64,000 bases of DNA from Tritonibacter scottomollicae (GTDB lineage: Bacteria; Pseudomonadota; Alphaproteobacteria; Rhodobacterales; Rhodobacteraceae), in the NCBI RefSeq assembly GCF_003003215.1, contig NZ_PVUF01000003.1, positions 186,001-250,000 on the forward strand, written 5' to 3'. The position numbers were made by a program, and so were the translations under genes. Shown here piece by piece: positions 54,302 to 62,912 of this stretch. Position 1 is the stretch's first letter, and each line of letters opens with the position of its first letter. The notes below the pieces were generated by a model. That model was given only the letters and a program-made list of their open reading frames with translations. It was not told where the DNA came from and made no database searches.

Positions 54302-55723
54302 TCAGTTCTTTCCAAGAGCCTTGAGCACCCGGTCCAGATCCTGACCGCGCTTGGTCACGAATGCCGGCGCGGACCGTACCTGATTGTAGTAGATCTCAGG
54401 GTCATAGCGTTCCACCGCAAGGTTCAGGTTCTCCGCCGTCAACAGGCCCTGAGACTGCAGCAGGTCATACGCGGCAAGCGCCTGCGTTGCACGGGCCGAC
54501 AAACGCGCGGTCTGCGCATCCAGCAGCTCTTGCTCGGCCTGCAGCACATCAAGCGTGGTGCGCGACCCCAGCGTTGCCTCTTCGCGGACACCGTTGAAGG
54601 CCACCTGCGCGGCCCGCACCCGTTCGTTCGAGGACACAAGACTTGCAGCAGCCGTCTCAAACGCCGTGTAAGCGCTGGCGGTGTTGCTGGAAATGCTGCG
54701 CTGGGTGGAGATCAACGCCCCCCGCTCCGCATCCAGACGTGCCAGATCTGCACGACGCGCGGCCGCAAGGGACCCGCCCGCATAAATTGTCTGGTTCAGC
54801 GACACGCCGATATCAAAGTTGTCGGTCCGTGTGTCGTTGCCGCGCACTTCGCCATGGGAGGCGGATGCGGACAGGTTCACGGTCGGACCCATGTCCCGCA
54901 GGGAACTGTCAGCGGTCAGCTGCGCCGCCTTGACCGCATGCTGCTGGGCACGCAGGCTTGGGTGGCTGCGCAGCGCAAGCGCTTGCGCGGTCTGAAGGCT
55001 GGACGCGCGGCGCGGCAGTGGCGGGTAGGATGTGACCGTTCCGGGAGCGCGGCCCACGACCTCCTCGTAGGTGGCACGGGCCGTCAGCAGATCACCCCTG
55101 GCATCGGTAAGATTGGCGCGGGCCTCGGCCACCTGGCTCTCCGCCAGGGCCACGTCCGTCCGCGTCACCTCACCCACTTCGAACCGGTCATTGGCCGCCC
55201 GCAGTTCTTCCTGCAGGAGACGCAAGTTGTTGCTGCGCAGGGACACGATGTCCTGCTGGGTCAAGACGTTCACATAGGCCTGCACCGCCGAGAAAAGCAC
55301 TTGCTGCTCGACATCCAACAGCGTCTGGCGTGTGGCCAGAACCGTCTCTTGCGCGGCGGCGGTATCAAGACGTGAGGCGCCGTTGTCGAACAACAGCCAG
55401 TTCATGCTCAAGCTCAACGCAGCGCCGGTCCGATGGTCGGAGCTTGCGCCCAGCGACCCAAGTCCGGTGCGGTTATAGTCACGGGAAATCGACAGCGCTG
55501 TGCTGATCACTGGCCGCAGCCGAGCGACGGTGGCCGCGACCCCTTCGTCAGCGACGCGCAGCAAGGCGCGGTTCTGTTCGAGCAGGCCACTGCTGGTATA
55601 GGCGCCGATCATCGCATCGGTCACATTGTCGGCCCGGACCTGCGGTGCGCTGACCGCAGCGGTCGCCAGGACGCCTATAGCAGCAAAAGCCCTGATCCTC
55701 TTTGTGTTTACAAATCGTTGCAT
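54302..55723 (-). CDS. tolC: TolC-family outer membrane channel protein
   Basis: A 473-residue outer membrane efflux protein. A signal peptide (IRAFAAIGVLATAAVSAPQVRA) is followed by two structurally repeated halves of long alpha-helices, each with the family's ARANLTDARGDLLTARATYEEVVG-type hydrophilic helices and AL(S)LN-type strands. It forms the outer exit of type I secretion or efflux pumps. GAGG precedes the ATG at 55723; the open frame to 55756 is not needed. It lies between pcm and the popZ-like gene on one strand. No inner-membrane pump gene is adjacent. Confidence 0.92.
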   Translation of the reverse strand: MQRFVNTKRIRAFAAIGVLATAAVSAPQVRADNVTDAMIGAYTSSGLLEQNRALLRVADEGVAATVARLRPVISTALSISRDYNRTGLGSLGASSDHRTGAALSLSMNWLLFDNGASRLDTAAAQETVLATRQTLLDVEQQVLFSAVQAYVNVLTQQDIVSLRSNNLRLLQEELRAANDRFEVGEVTRTDVALAESQVAEARANLTDARGDLLTARATYEEVVGRAPGTVTSYPPLPRRASSLQTAQALALRSHPSLRAQQHAVKAAQLTADSSLRDMGPTVNLSASASHGEVRGNDTRTDNFDIGVSLNQTIYAGGSLAAARRADLARLDAERGALISTQRSISSNTASAYTAFETAAASLVSSNERVRAAQVAFNGVREEATLGSRTTLDVLQAEQELLDAQTARLSARATQALAAYDLLQSQGLLTAENLNLAVERYDPEIYYNQVRSAPAFVTKRGQDLDRVLKALGKN

Positions 55724-55866
55724 GCTGTCGCCTCGGTTTTGTTGGGGTTCGTTCAAACCCGTTTACGGTCTGATTGCGCTCAACATATGTGAATGTCACA
55801 TTAAATTGAAAAGGGCCTGCACCCTCGATCCGCACAAAAAGATCATAGCACAACAGACAAAACTTG

Positions 55867-56520
55867 TCAGAGCGCAAATTCTGCCGTCTTGCCAAAGCCA
55901 GGCAACACCGGCGCACCGGCATTGAATTCGAACCGCCACGAGATCTGATCGCCGCTTTTGTAGCCGATCTTCACCTCGCCAAGCGCCCCCGACATGAACA
56001 GAGCCGCAATGCGCCCGCCATCCTTGACCTGCGCCAACAATGCGGCAGGAATATCCTCAACGCCGCCCTCGATGATCATCACGTCATAAGGGCCATGTTC
56101 GCCAGCCCCGTCGACCAATGCGCCTTGGTGAACGATGGCATTGTCGGCGTTGCTGTCGCTCAACAGGTCCTGCGCTTCCGACGCAAGTGCCTCATCTTCT
56201 TCGACACCGATCACCATTTGCGCCAGTCGCGCCACGACCGCAGTCGAGTACCCGAGCCCGCAACCCACATCGAGCACCAGCTCATCTTCGCGCACATCAA
56301 GCGCATCGAGCATCTTGGCCAATGTCCGAGGCTCGGGAATGACGCGGCCCTCGCCCAGCGGAATGCTCTGGTCGGCATACGCGACCTCGGCCTGGGCGTC
56401 GGGGGCAAAATTCTCGCGCGGGATGGCAAGCAAGGCCTCAATGATCGGGTATTTGGTCACATCCGCCGGGCGGATCTGAGTGTCTACCATCATGCGGCGG
56501 CGGTCGGCGAAATCAGTCAT
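55867..56520 (-). CDS. pcm: protein-L-isoaspartate O-methyltransferase
   Basis: SAM-dependent enzyme that repairs isoaspartate in damaged proteins. The 217 residues carry the SAM-binding motif LVLDVGCGLGYSTAVVARLA near 80-99, the family's early block RPADVTKYPIIEALLAIPRENF, and the motif YDVMIIEGGVEDIPAALLAQVKDGG. Two residues that bind the isoaspartyl substrate are less clear. It begins a minus-strand series pcm-tolC-popZ-like, with 140 bp before tolC. Several Alphaproteobacteria have this order. Confidence 0.9.
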   Translation of the reverse strand: MTDFADRRRMMVDTQIRPADVTKYPIIEALLAIPRENFAPDAQAEVAYADQSIPLGEGRVIPEPRTLAKMLDALDVREDELVLDVGCGLGYSTAVVARLAQMVIGVEEDEALASEAQDLLSDSNADNAIVHQGALVDGAGEHGPYDVMIIEGGVEDIPAALLAQVKDGGRIAALFMSGALGEVKIGYKSGDQISWRFEFNAGAPVLPGFGKTAEFAL

Positions 56521-56841
56521 CTGCTAAACTCGTATGTTCAGGCATTTGCATGAGTACTGACACATCGCGGCGAGCGCGGCAACGGCCCCTTTTGTGCAAT
56601 GCGACGGGAACGGTCGCGCCTGTTGCCCTCAAGCTGCCCTCCACGGCCTGAATTTATAGTCGGCGCAAAAAATACCCCCGCGCAGCGGAGGTATCTACAG
56701 GCCGTAATGGCTCCACGCCAAACTCTCTGAGGCGAAGCCGCCGCATCCAGGGGCGCGTCACCGAAAAAGCCACGCGCCCAAGGGGCAACACTTCAGACCA
56801 GCGTCAGGCTGCGCTCGGGCCGCATTTCGGCAACGCAGCGG
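56521..56841. other. 321-bp intergenic stretch with terminator and hairpin
   Basis: It lies between the DksA-like gene and pcm on the minus strand. It contains the terminator at 56667-56694 and a second 8-bp hairpin GGGCGCGT/ACGCGCCC (56751-56779), so the DksA-like transcript has a structured 3' end of about 145 bases, which could also be a separate small RNA. No gene is seen. Confidence 0.4.
56667..56694 (-). terminator. intrinsic terminator downstream of the DksA-like gene
   Basis: On the minus strand ATACCTCCGC (56694-56685) pairs with GCGGGGGTAT (56681-56672, one G-U pair) around TGC, followed by TTTTT. Confidence 0.75.
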
Positions 56842-57120
56842 TCAGGCCGAGCAGGATTCGCAAAACGGGGTCTCCGGATGCGCGTGCAGGTGATCTGGTG
56901 CAATGTCCGCACCACAGATCCTGCAGTAGCCGTATTCACCCGCGTTCAACCTGTCGAGCGCGGTGAGAATAGCCCCCACTTCTCCGCTCCCTTTATTGAC
57001 AGAACGACCGCTTGGCCGCTCAACCTTCGCCAGCGCAGACAAGCCCATCCCTGCATGCATGCCCATCGACAAAGCGCTCAACCGAGTTTCCAGACTTTCC
57101 TTCTGAACCTTGAAATCCAT
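56842..57120 (-). CDS. DksA/TraR-family zinc-finger protein
   Basis: A 92-residue short member of the DksA/TraR family that acts on RNA polymerase in some bacteria. The C-terminal C4 finger is complete: CRICGADI and FCESC (C-X2-C-X17-C-X2-C, about residues 66-90). The N-terminal coiled coil is shorter than in DksA and its tip lacks the two Asp residues needed for ppGpp synergy, so it resembles TraR-like small proteins. GGAGG precedes the ATG at 57120, a strong start. The function cannot be determined further. Confidence 0.85.
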   Translation of the reverse strand: MDFKVQKESLETRLSALSMGMHAGMGLSALAKVERPSGRSVNKGSGEVGAILTALDRLNAGEYGYCRICGADIAPDHLHAHPETPFCESCSA

Positions 57121-57447
57121 TGCGCCACCTCCTGCAACAGCTACGCCTCGATTTGGAACGCGCATCACGACAAACAAGTGTCATTGTGCACATCAGGCCC
57201 CGAGCAGGCCAAATCTTGCCACCACGCGTCGGCAGCATCGCACGTCCACACACCACGATACTGTACAACAATCACACAACCATAGGGCGAAAAAACATCA
57301 CCAAATCGTCTGCGCACACGCCGGACACCAGCGCAGGATCGGGCCGCAACTTCAATCTCCTTGCCATTTGCGCCGGGATCGGAGATTTTTGAACCTTCAG
57401 AAGCGGTTCTCTCTCGTGAACCGCGCATGCATGGAGAGATTTTGCCC
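57121..57447. other. 327-bp intergenic stretch with hairpins, no gene seen
   Basis: It lies between the divergent DksA-like and entericidin genes. A weak terminator-like hairpin AATCTCC/GGAGATT plus TTTTG (57354-57390) and a perfect 7-bp stem GCGGTTC/GAACCGC (57403-57424), 23 bases before the entericidin start, are visible. The latter may be an operator or a 5'-leader hairpin. Confidence 0.4.
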
Positions 57448-57585
57448 ATGATTCGCATGTTCCTATTCGGCCTCATGATCCTCGGCCTTGCTGCCTGTGA
57501 AACGACCAAAGGCGCAGGCCGTGATCTGCAGAAAGCCGGGCAGACGATTTCCAATACGGCTCGGAACGTCCAGAACTCGATCTGA
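57448..57585 (+). CDS. entericidin A/B-family small lipoprotein
   Basis: A 45-residue lipoprotein. The signal sequence MIRMFLFGLMILGLAAC ends in the lipobox LAAC with the acylated Cys17. The mature part, ETTKGAGRDLQKAGQTISNTA, matches the entericidin family (KGxGKDxxKxGxxIxxAA). Entericidins form a membrane toxin/antidote pair in E. coli; single copies like this one are common and stress-induced in Alphaproteobacteria. GGAGAG precedes the ATG at 57448. It is convergent with the next small gene. Confidence 0.85.
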   Translation: MIRMFLFGLMILGLAACETTKGAGRDLQKAGQTISNTARNVQNSI

Positions 57586-57592
57586 TCGCAGC

Positions 57593-57775
57593 TCAACCGC
57601 CGTAGAGTTTGCGGGCAATGATGGCACTGACCGGCACTGCGGCAATGAACCCCGCCAGCGCGGCGATCAATATCGACCAGAGCGTCGAGTATCCGGTCAC
57701 CAGCGCGGCAATCACGGCGCTCCCTGCCAGTGTCGAGCCAATGAAAATGTGCAAGATCAGGGCCAAGCGAAGCAT
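57593..57775 (-). CDS. small two-helix membrane protein
   Basis: A 60-residue protein with two transmembrane helices separated by a short loop (LALILHIFIGSTLAGSAVIAALV and LWSILIAALAGFIAAVPVSAII), ending in ARKLYGG. No named family, though similar small proteins are common in this order. GAGG seven bases before the ATG at 57775 favours it over an ATG at 57787. An FNR-type box lies about 60 bp upstream, suggesting oxygen-dependent control. Confidence 0.65.
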   Translation of the reverse strand: MLRLALILHIFIGSTLAGSAVIAALVTGYSTLWSILIAALAGFIAAVPVSAIIARKLYGG

Positions 57776-57833
57776 GTCGAACCTCATGTATTGAACTTTG
57801 GCCCTGTCTAACGCGGCCTTGAACCTCTTTGCA

Positions 57834-57847
57834 TTGATCTAAGTCAG
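57834..57847 (-). promoter_or_regulatory. FNR/FnrL-like box
   Basis: TTGATCTAAGTCAG matches the FnrL consensus TTGAT-N4-(A/G)TCAA at all but the last base. It lies about 60 bp upstream of the small membrane protein start. The lepA gene on the other side ends here, so only that small gene would be its target. Confidence 0.45.
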
Positions 57848-57940
57848 GTCACGACCTGCGCTTCAATCCGGCTCGCCCCCATTTGACGCGGCGCCTTGGA
57901 CGCGCGCTCAATACACCCCTCGCACACCAGACGCCTTGTC

Positions 57941-57969
57941 ATAAAAAAAGCGGAGCAAACGCCCCGCTT
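57941..57969 (-). terminator. lepA terminator
   Basis: On the minus strand AAAAGCGGGGC pairs with GCTCCGCTTTT (one G-U pair) around GTTT, followed by further Ts. Confidence 0.85.
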
Positions 57970-57997
57970 TTCTGCTCATCCATGGTGTTAGACGCGC

Positions 57998-59797
57998 TCA
58001 GTCGTCCATCTTGAGGGCCGAGATGAAGGCCTCTTGCGGGATTTCAACGCGACCGAACTGACGCATCTTCTTCTTACCCGCTTTCTGCTTGTCCAGCAGC
58101 TTGCGCTTCCGGCTGGCATCGCCGCCGTAGCATTTCGCGGTGACGTCCTTGCGCAGAGCCGACAGGGTTTCGCGCGCGATCACCTTGCCGCCGATGGCAG
58201 CCTGGATCGGGATCTTGAACATGTGACGCGGGATCAGATCCTTGAGCTTCTCGCACATGGCCCGGCCCCGCTGCTCGGCCCGGTCGCGGTGCACCATCGT
58301 CGAAAGCGCATCCACCGGTTCGTCATTCACCAGCACCGACATCTTGACCAGGTTGTCGGTGCGATAACCGATCATCTGGTAGTCGAAGGACGCATAGCCC
58401 TTGGTCACCGATTTCAGACGGTCATAGAAGTCAAACACCACCTCGTTCAGCGGCAGGTCATACACCACCATGGCCCGAGAGCCCGCATAGGACAGATCCA
58501 GCTGAATACCGCGACGGTCCTGGCAAAGCTTCAGCACATCGCCGAGAAAGTCGTCGGGCACCAGAATGGTCGCCTTGATGCGTGGCTCTTCCAGGTGGTC
58601 GATGGTGGACAGGTCGGGCATGTCGGCGGGATTGTGCAGCTCCTGCATCTCCCCGTCCTTGGCATAGACGTGATACACAACGGACGGTGCCGTGGTGATC
58701 AGTTCGATGTTGTATTCGCGTTCGATCCGGTCGCGGATCACCTCAAGGTGCAACAGCCCCAAGAAGCCGCAGCGGAAACCGAACCCAAGTGCGGCAGAGG
58801 TTTCCATTTCATAAGAGAAAGAGGCGTCGTTCAGCGCCAGCTTCTCGATCGCGTTGCGCAGATCCTCAAATTCCGAGCTATCGACCGGGAACAGACCACA
58901 GAACACCACCGGCACAGAAGGCTTAAAGCCCGGCAATGCCGTCTCGGAGCCCTTCTTCTCGTGGGTGATGGTGTCGCCGACCTTGGTGTCGCGCACCTGT
59001 TTGATCGAGGCCGTGATAAAGCCGATCTCGCCGGGGCCCAATTCGTCCACAACCTGCATGGGCGGACGGAATACGCCGATCCGCTCGACGCCATAGCGCG
59101 CACCGGTCTGCATCATCTTGATCTGATCGCCCTTCTTCAGGACACCATCCATGATCCGCACCAGCACGATCACACCCAGATAAGCATCATACCAGCTGTC
59201 GACCAGCATGGCCTTCAGCGGCGCGTCGCGGGTGCCTGTGGGCGCAGGCAGACGCGTCACGATGGCTTCCAGCGTTTCTTTAATGCCGATGCCGGTCTTG
59301 GCGGAGACCTGAATGGCATCCGTGGCGTCAATGCCGATCACATCCTCGATCTGCTCCGCCACACGCGCACAATCGGCGGCCGGCAGGTCGATCTTGTTCA
59401 ACACCGGGACGATTTCGTGATCTGCGTCGATCGCCTGATAAACATTGGCCAGCGTCTGCGCTTCGACCCCCTGCGTGCTGTCGACCACCAGGAGCGAGCC
59501 TTCAACCGCGCGCATGGAGCGGGAGACCTCATAGGCAAAGTCGACGTGACCCGGAGTGTCGATCAGGTTCAACACGTAGTGCTCGCCGTCATCTGCCACA
59601 TAGTCAATGCGGACGGTGTTGGCTTTGATCGTGATGCCCCGTTCGCGTTCGATGTCCATGGCGTCGAGCAGCTGCTCTTTCATGTCACGATCCTGCACCG
59701 TCCCCGTCGATTGGATGAGGCGGTCAGCAAGCGTGGACTTCCCGTGGTCGATATGGGCGACGATGGAGAAGTTGCGGATTTTGGAGAGCTCTGTCAT
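57998..59797 (-). CDS. lepA: translation elongation factor 4 (LepA)
   Basis: Ribosomal GTPase that acts on stalled or back-translocating ribosomes. The 599 residues match the family. G motifs are [16 protein letters not shown] (G1), [12 protein letters not shown] (G2), [12 protein letters not shown] (G3), NKIDLPAAD (G4) and VSAKTG (G5). Domains II-V and the LepA-specific C-terminal domain ([23 protein letters not shown]) are complete. The ATG at 59797 begins with [11 protein letters not shown] terminator follows. Confidence 0.98.
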   Translation of the reverse strand: MTELSKIRNFSIVAHIDHGKSTLADRLIQSTGTVQDRDMKEQLLDAMDIERERGITIKANTVRIDYVADDGEHYVLNLIDTPGHVDFAYEVSRSMRAVEGSLLVVDSTQGVEAQTLANVYQAIDADHEIVPVLNKIDLPAADCARVAEQIEDVIGIDATDAIQVSAKTGIGIKETLEAIVTRLPAPTGTRDAPLKAMLVDSWYDAYLGVIVLVRIMDGVLKKGDQIKMMQTGARYGVERIGVFRPPMQVVDELGPGEIGFITASIKQVRDTKVGDTITHEKKGSETALPGFKPSVPVVFCGLFPVDSSEFEDLRNAIEKLALNDASFSYEMETSAALGFGFRCGFLGLLHLEVIRDRIEREYNIELITTAPSVVYHVYAKDGEMQELHNPADMPDLSTIDHLEEPRIKATILVPDDFLGDVLKLCQDRRGIQLDLSYAGSRAMVVYDLPLNEVVFDFYDRLKSVTKGYASFDYQMIGYRTDNLVKMSVLVNDEPVDALSTMVHRDRAEQRGRAMCEKLKDLIPRHMFKIPIQAAIGGKVIARETLSALRKDVTAKCYGGDASRKRKLLDKQKAGKKKMRQFGRVEIPQEAFISALKMDD

Positions 59798-60009
59798 GAC
59801 AAGCGCATATGATTGGGATTTTGCCTTTGGTCAAGATGGATCATGCGTCGCACCGCGCGCAACCGGCAGTCCCTGTGCGACGTGTTGCCGCTTCTGCGAC
59901 TTCCCGACGTCCGGGCCTCCTTGCCCCATTGATCCGTCTGGATGAAATGTGAAATAAACACTCAGTTCTCATCCCTTTCCAAACTGCGCAAAACCGGAGA
60001 TCAAACATC

Positions 60010-60321
60010 GTGTTTCGCCTCGCCCTAGCCGCTTGCCTCTGCATATCCTCCACTCTGGCCACGGTCCCAACTGCCGACGCCGGGACCATCGAACGCGCCT
60101 GCCGCAGCTCCGACCGAGGCGCCGCACAAGCGTCGCTGTGCGGCTGCATCCAGAAGGTCGCGGAATTGCGCCTGACCCGCTCCGAGCAGCGCACCGTCGC
60201 AAAATGGTTTGCCGACCCGCACCGCGCTCAGGAGGTTCGTCAATCCTCCAGCCGAAGCGATGAGCGGCTCTGGAAGCGATACAAGACCTTTGGCAGCGAT
60301 GCGGAACGGATTTGCGGCTAA
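60010..60321 (+). CDS. small secreted protein of unknown function
   Basis: A 103-residue protein with a GTG start at 60010 and GGAG about 11 bases upstream. The signal peptide LALAACLCISSTLATVPTADA is cleaved near residue 24. The mature part has conserved-looking Cys residues (ERACRSSD, LCGCIQKV, ERICG) that may form disulfides and a basic C-terminus. I recall similar proteins in Rhodobacteraceae labelled hypothetical. The function is unknown. Confidence 0.65.
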   Translation: MFRLALAACLCISSTLATVPTADAGTIERACRSSDRGAAQASLCGCIQKVAELRLTRSEQRTVAKWFADPHRAQEVRQSSSRSDERLWKRYKTFGSDAERICG

Positions 60322-60578
60322 ATCATCCGGCCCGTAACATGGAAATGGTTAATTCCCTCTCGGGTGTTAACGAAATAGTTTTGAAAAAACTGAATCCCTT
60401 TGCAAATCATCACTTTTGATAACTTTTTCTCTTCCCAAACTAATAAAATAAAAATAGAACCATTGCATATTGTTTCATGTGCGGGAAAATCCTGTGCTGT
60501 GCAGTGTTCGGACGCTCCCCCCGGCAGAAGTATCGCGTGATGGAGTTTGAGAGAGATTGAACTTTTTGGAGCTTTTAC
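60322..60578. promoter_or_regulatory. AT-rich leader upstream of LysR gene
   Basis: The 257 bases between the secreted-protein and LysR genes include a stretch (about 60380-60480) far richer in A/T than anything else in the window, with ATCA-CTTT-TGAT (60408-60419) as an imperfect palindrome. It probably holds the LysR promoter and autoregulatory site. Confidence 0.4.
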
Positions 60579-61544
60579 ATGCTGATGAAAGGCGTCACAC
60601 TTCGGGGGCTAGAGGTTTTTGAAGCACTGGCAAAGTCGGGTTCAGTCGCGCAGGCGGCTGAAATTACCGGACTGAGCCAGCCAGCTGTGAGCCAGCAGCT
60701 TCGCAATCTTGAAAAAGCGCTGAGTTCCGATTTGGTGGACCATGGGCGCAGACCTATGGTTTTAACATCAGCAGGCCGCAGTTTCCTGTCCCGAACCCAG
60801 GCCGTCCTCAGCGAACTGCGACTGGCACAGAGTGAATTGACCGTCATGGATCTTTCGCATCTGCCGGCCCTGTCGCTGGGGTTGATCGATGATTTCGACA
60901 ATGACCTCACGCCGCGTCTGGCCACCATTCTGGCCGACAGCCTGACCCAATGCCGGTTCAAGATGGTGACGTCCTCCAGCCATGATATTTATCGAGCGAT
61001 GGAAGCCAAGGACCTGCACATCGGCATCGCCGCATCGACCGGAGAGCTGCGCAGTGGCGTGACCGAATACCCCCTGGTCGAGGATCCTTTCATCCTTGTG
61101 GCACCGCGCGGTGCAGTCACCGCGCCAGAAGACATTGGCAGCCAATTGAACCACCTCCCTCTGCTGCGCTACGCGCGCGATCAGCTGATCTCTCAGCAGA
61201 TCGAGTCGCATCTGACCCGCAGCAAGCTGGAGTTCGAGGACCGCTTCGAGATCGGCTCTCACCTGGCGCTGATGGCGATGGTGGCCCGCCGCATTGGCTG
61301 GGCGATCACTACACCGCTTGGATACATGCGAGCGGTGCGCTTTCACGATGACATCGACGCCTTCGCCCTGCCCTTCGCCGGATTTTCGCGTCGGATCTCG
61401 CTCTTCTCGCAGTCGGACTGGCCCGATACGGTGCCGCTCGAGGTTGCAGATACCGTGCGCCGCCTGGTTCAGAGCCAGATGATCACCCCGGCGGTCAACC
61501 GGCTGCCCTGGCTCGCTGGCCAGATGCGCGTGATCGACGCCTGA
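60579..61544 (+). CDS. LysR-family transcriptional regulator
   Basis: A 321-residue LysR regulator. The N-terminal winged helix (about 5-65) contains LEVFEALAKSGSVAQAAEITGLSQPAVSQQLRNLEKAL. The effector domain follows, with two lobes seen as LSLGLIDDFDNDLTPRLATIL and DRFEIGSHLALMAMVARRIGWAITTPLGY. The effector and target are unknown. GGAG seven bases before the ATG at 60579 decides the start. The usual divergent target gene is missing: the upstream neighbour is on the same strand. Confidence 0.88.
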   Translation: MLMKGVTLRGLEVFEALAKSGSVAQAAEITGLSQPAVSQQLRNLEKALSSDLVDHGRRPMVLTSAGRSFLSRTQAVLSELRLAQSELTVMDLSHLPALSLGLIDDFDNDLTPRLATILADSLTQCRFKMVTSSSHDIYRAMEAKDLHIGIAASTGELRSGVTEYPLVEDPFILVAPRGAVTAPEDIGSQLNHLPLLRYARDQLISQQIESHLTRSKLEFEDRFEIGSHLALMAMVARRIGWAITTPLGYMRAVRFHDDIDAFALPFAGFSRRISLFSQSDWPDTVPLEVADTVRRLVQSQMITPAVNRLPWLAGQMRVIDA

Positions 61545-61548
61545 GCCT

Positions 61549-61995
61549 TTAGCCCGCCCCCAAGATCCTGCGCTGGAGGCCCGTCGCCGCGGCCTCCAGC
61601 AAATCCAGACAGCCGTCAAAATCGCGGGTGTAATACGGATCCGGCACATCCTGCGCCACGTGCCCCGGTGCCATCGGGGCGAATAACTCCACAGGCGTGG
61701 TGTTTCCACTCGGTCGCAGGTCTTCGACATTGCGCTGGTTTTCGCCATCCATAACGATGATGAAATCGAATTTCAAAAAATCCTCGGATGTGAATTTCCG
61801 CGCCCGCAAGTCCGACATATTAATAGAACGTTTTTTCGCTGCGGCCTGCATTGGGCCATATGGCGGAGCCCCTGTGTGAAAATCCGATGTTCCGGCACTG
61901 TCGGTTTCGATTTCCGGGCATTTATCCCGAACCAAAGCCTCTGCTGCGGGAGAACGGCAAATATTGCCGAGGCAGACAAACAGGATGCGTTTCAT
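61549..61995 (-). CDS. low-molecular-weight protein-tyrosine phosphatase
   Basis: A 148-residue LMW-PTP. The phosphate loop is FVCLGNICRSP with the nucleophile Cys8 and Arg14, and the general acid Asp lies in DVPDPYYT near residue 118. It dephosphorylates protein tyrosines (or arginines in some species). AAAGGGG precedes the ATG at 61995. It is convergent with the LysR gene with only four bases between the stops, and divergent from the sirtuin gene. Confidence 0.92.
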   Translation of the reverse strand: MKRILFVCLGNICRSPAAEALVRDKCPEIETDSAGTSDFHTGAPPYGPMQAAAKKRSINMSDLRARKFTSEDFLKFDFIIVMDGENQRNVEDLRPSGNTTPVELFAPMAPGHVAQDVPDPYYTRDFDGCLDLLEAAATGLQRRILGAG

Positions 61996-62110
61996 CAGAT
62001 AGCCCCTTTCGATCAGAAATGATGGAATGCGAGGATTTACCCGGCGCAATCTCCGTGTCAAATCATACTCCGACAGGCCAAGCACGGACCAGCAGAAGGA
62101 CACAGTACCG

Positions 62111-62803
62111 ATGACAAAAATCGTGATCCTGACCGGTGCAGGTATTTCCGCCGAAAGTGGGCTCGGCACCTTTCGTGATAAAGGCGGGCTTTGGTCGCTG
62201 CACAAGATCGAAGATGTCGCCTCCCCGGACGGGTTTTCACGCGACCCCGACCTGGTCCATCGCTTCTACTCCGCGCGCCGCCAGCAGGCTGCGCAAGCGG
62301 TCCCCAATGCCGCCCACGCCGCATTGGCGCGACTGGAGCGCGACTGGCCCGGTGACGTAGTGATCATGACCCAGAATGTGGACGGCCTGCATGAGGCTGC
62401 CGGCGCTCATCGGGTTCTGCACATGCACGGGACACTCTCAGGCGCGCTCTGCGCCAATTGTGAGCACCGATGGACGCACCGCCGGAAATGTCGCCTGACA
62501 CCGCCTGCCCCGCCTGTGGCGCGCGCACGGCCCGATGTGGTCTGGTTCGGCGAGCTGCCCTATCACATGGACGAGATCCTGACCCACCTGGAAGAGGCCG
62601 ATATATTTGTCTCCATCGGCACGTCGGGACAGGTCTACCCGGCGGCCTCCTTCGTGCAGGAGGCCAGGATGCAGGGCGCAGAGACGATAGAGCTGAACCT
62701 GGAACCCTCAGAGATCAGCGCCGCCTTCACACAGCATCACTATGGCCCCGCGTCGGAGGTGGTGCCGCAGTGGGTCGCGCGCCTTCTGCCTGACCCCGCC
62801 TGA
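62111..62803 (+). CDS. cobB: sirtuin-type NAD-dependent deacylase, zinc site altered by two compensating frame shifts
   Basis: A 230-residue bacterial sirtuin removing acyl groups from lysine with NAD. The NAD site GAGISAESGLGTFRDKGGLW, the MTQNVDGLHEAAG motif, the catalytic His in LHMHG and the C-terminal SIGTSGQVYPAA are normal. The first zinc pair is present (CANC), but the second pair is missing from the frame. Residues after CEHRWT read HRRKCRLTPPAPPVARA, whereas the other frame over about 62476-62526 encodes APPEMSPDTACPACGAR, the normal family segment. Two single-base changes of opposite sign explain this. Either the enzyme is damaged or the sequence has two errors. Confidence 0.9.
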   Translation: MTKIVILTGAGISAESGLGTFRDKGGLWSLHKIEDVASPDGFSRDPDLVHRFYSARRQQAAQAVPNAAHAALARLERDWPGDVVIMTQNVDGLHEAAGAHRVLHMHGTLSGALCANCEHRWTHRRKCRLTPPAPPVARARPDVVWFGELPYHMDEILTHLEEADIFVSIGTSGQVYPAASFVQEARMQGAETIELNLEPSEISAAFTQHHYGPASEVVPQWVARLLPDPA

Positions 62804-62841
62804 CTCAGCTCAGCCTGCCTGACACCGCCTGCCGGATGCAG

Positions 62842-62869
62842 AAAGCCCCGGCGCAGGGGCCGGGGCTTT
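62842..62869. terminator. bidirectional terminator between cobB and the PCu(A)C gene
   Basis: AAAGCCCCGGC (62842-62852) pairs with GCCGGGGCTTT (62859-62869). The A/T ends let it work in both directions. Confidence 0.82.
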
Positions 62870-62912
62870 GCAAGATGGCAACGAGATCAAACCCGCGGCG
62901 ATGGCCTGTCTC

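Noticed and set aside
58034-59812. 592-codon plus-strand open frame
   Set aside because: Antisense shadow of lepA.
60349-60372. CtrA site (TTAA-N7-TTAA)
   Set aside because: Two TTAA elements occur but their spacing is not seven bases.
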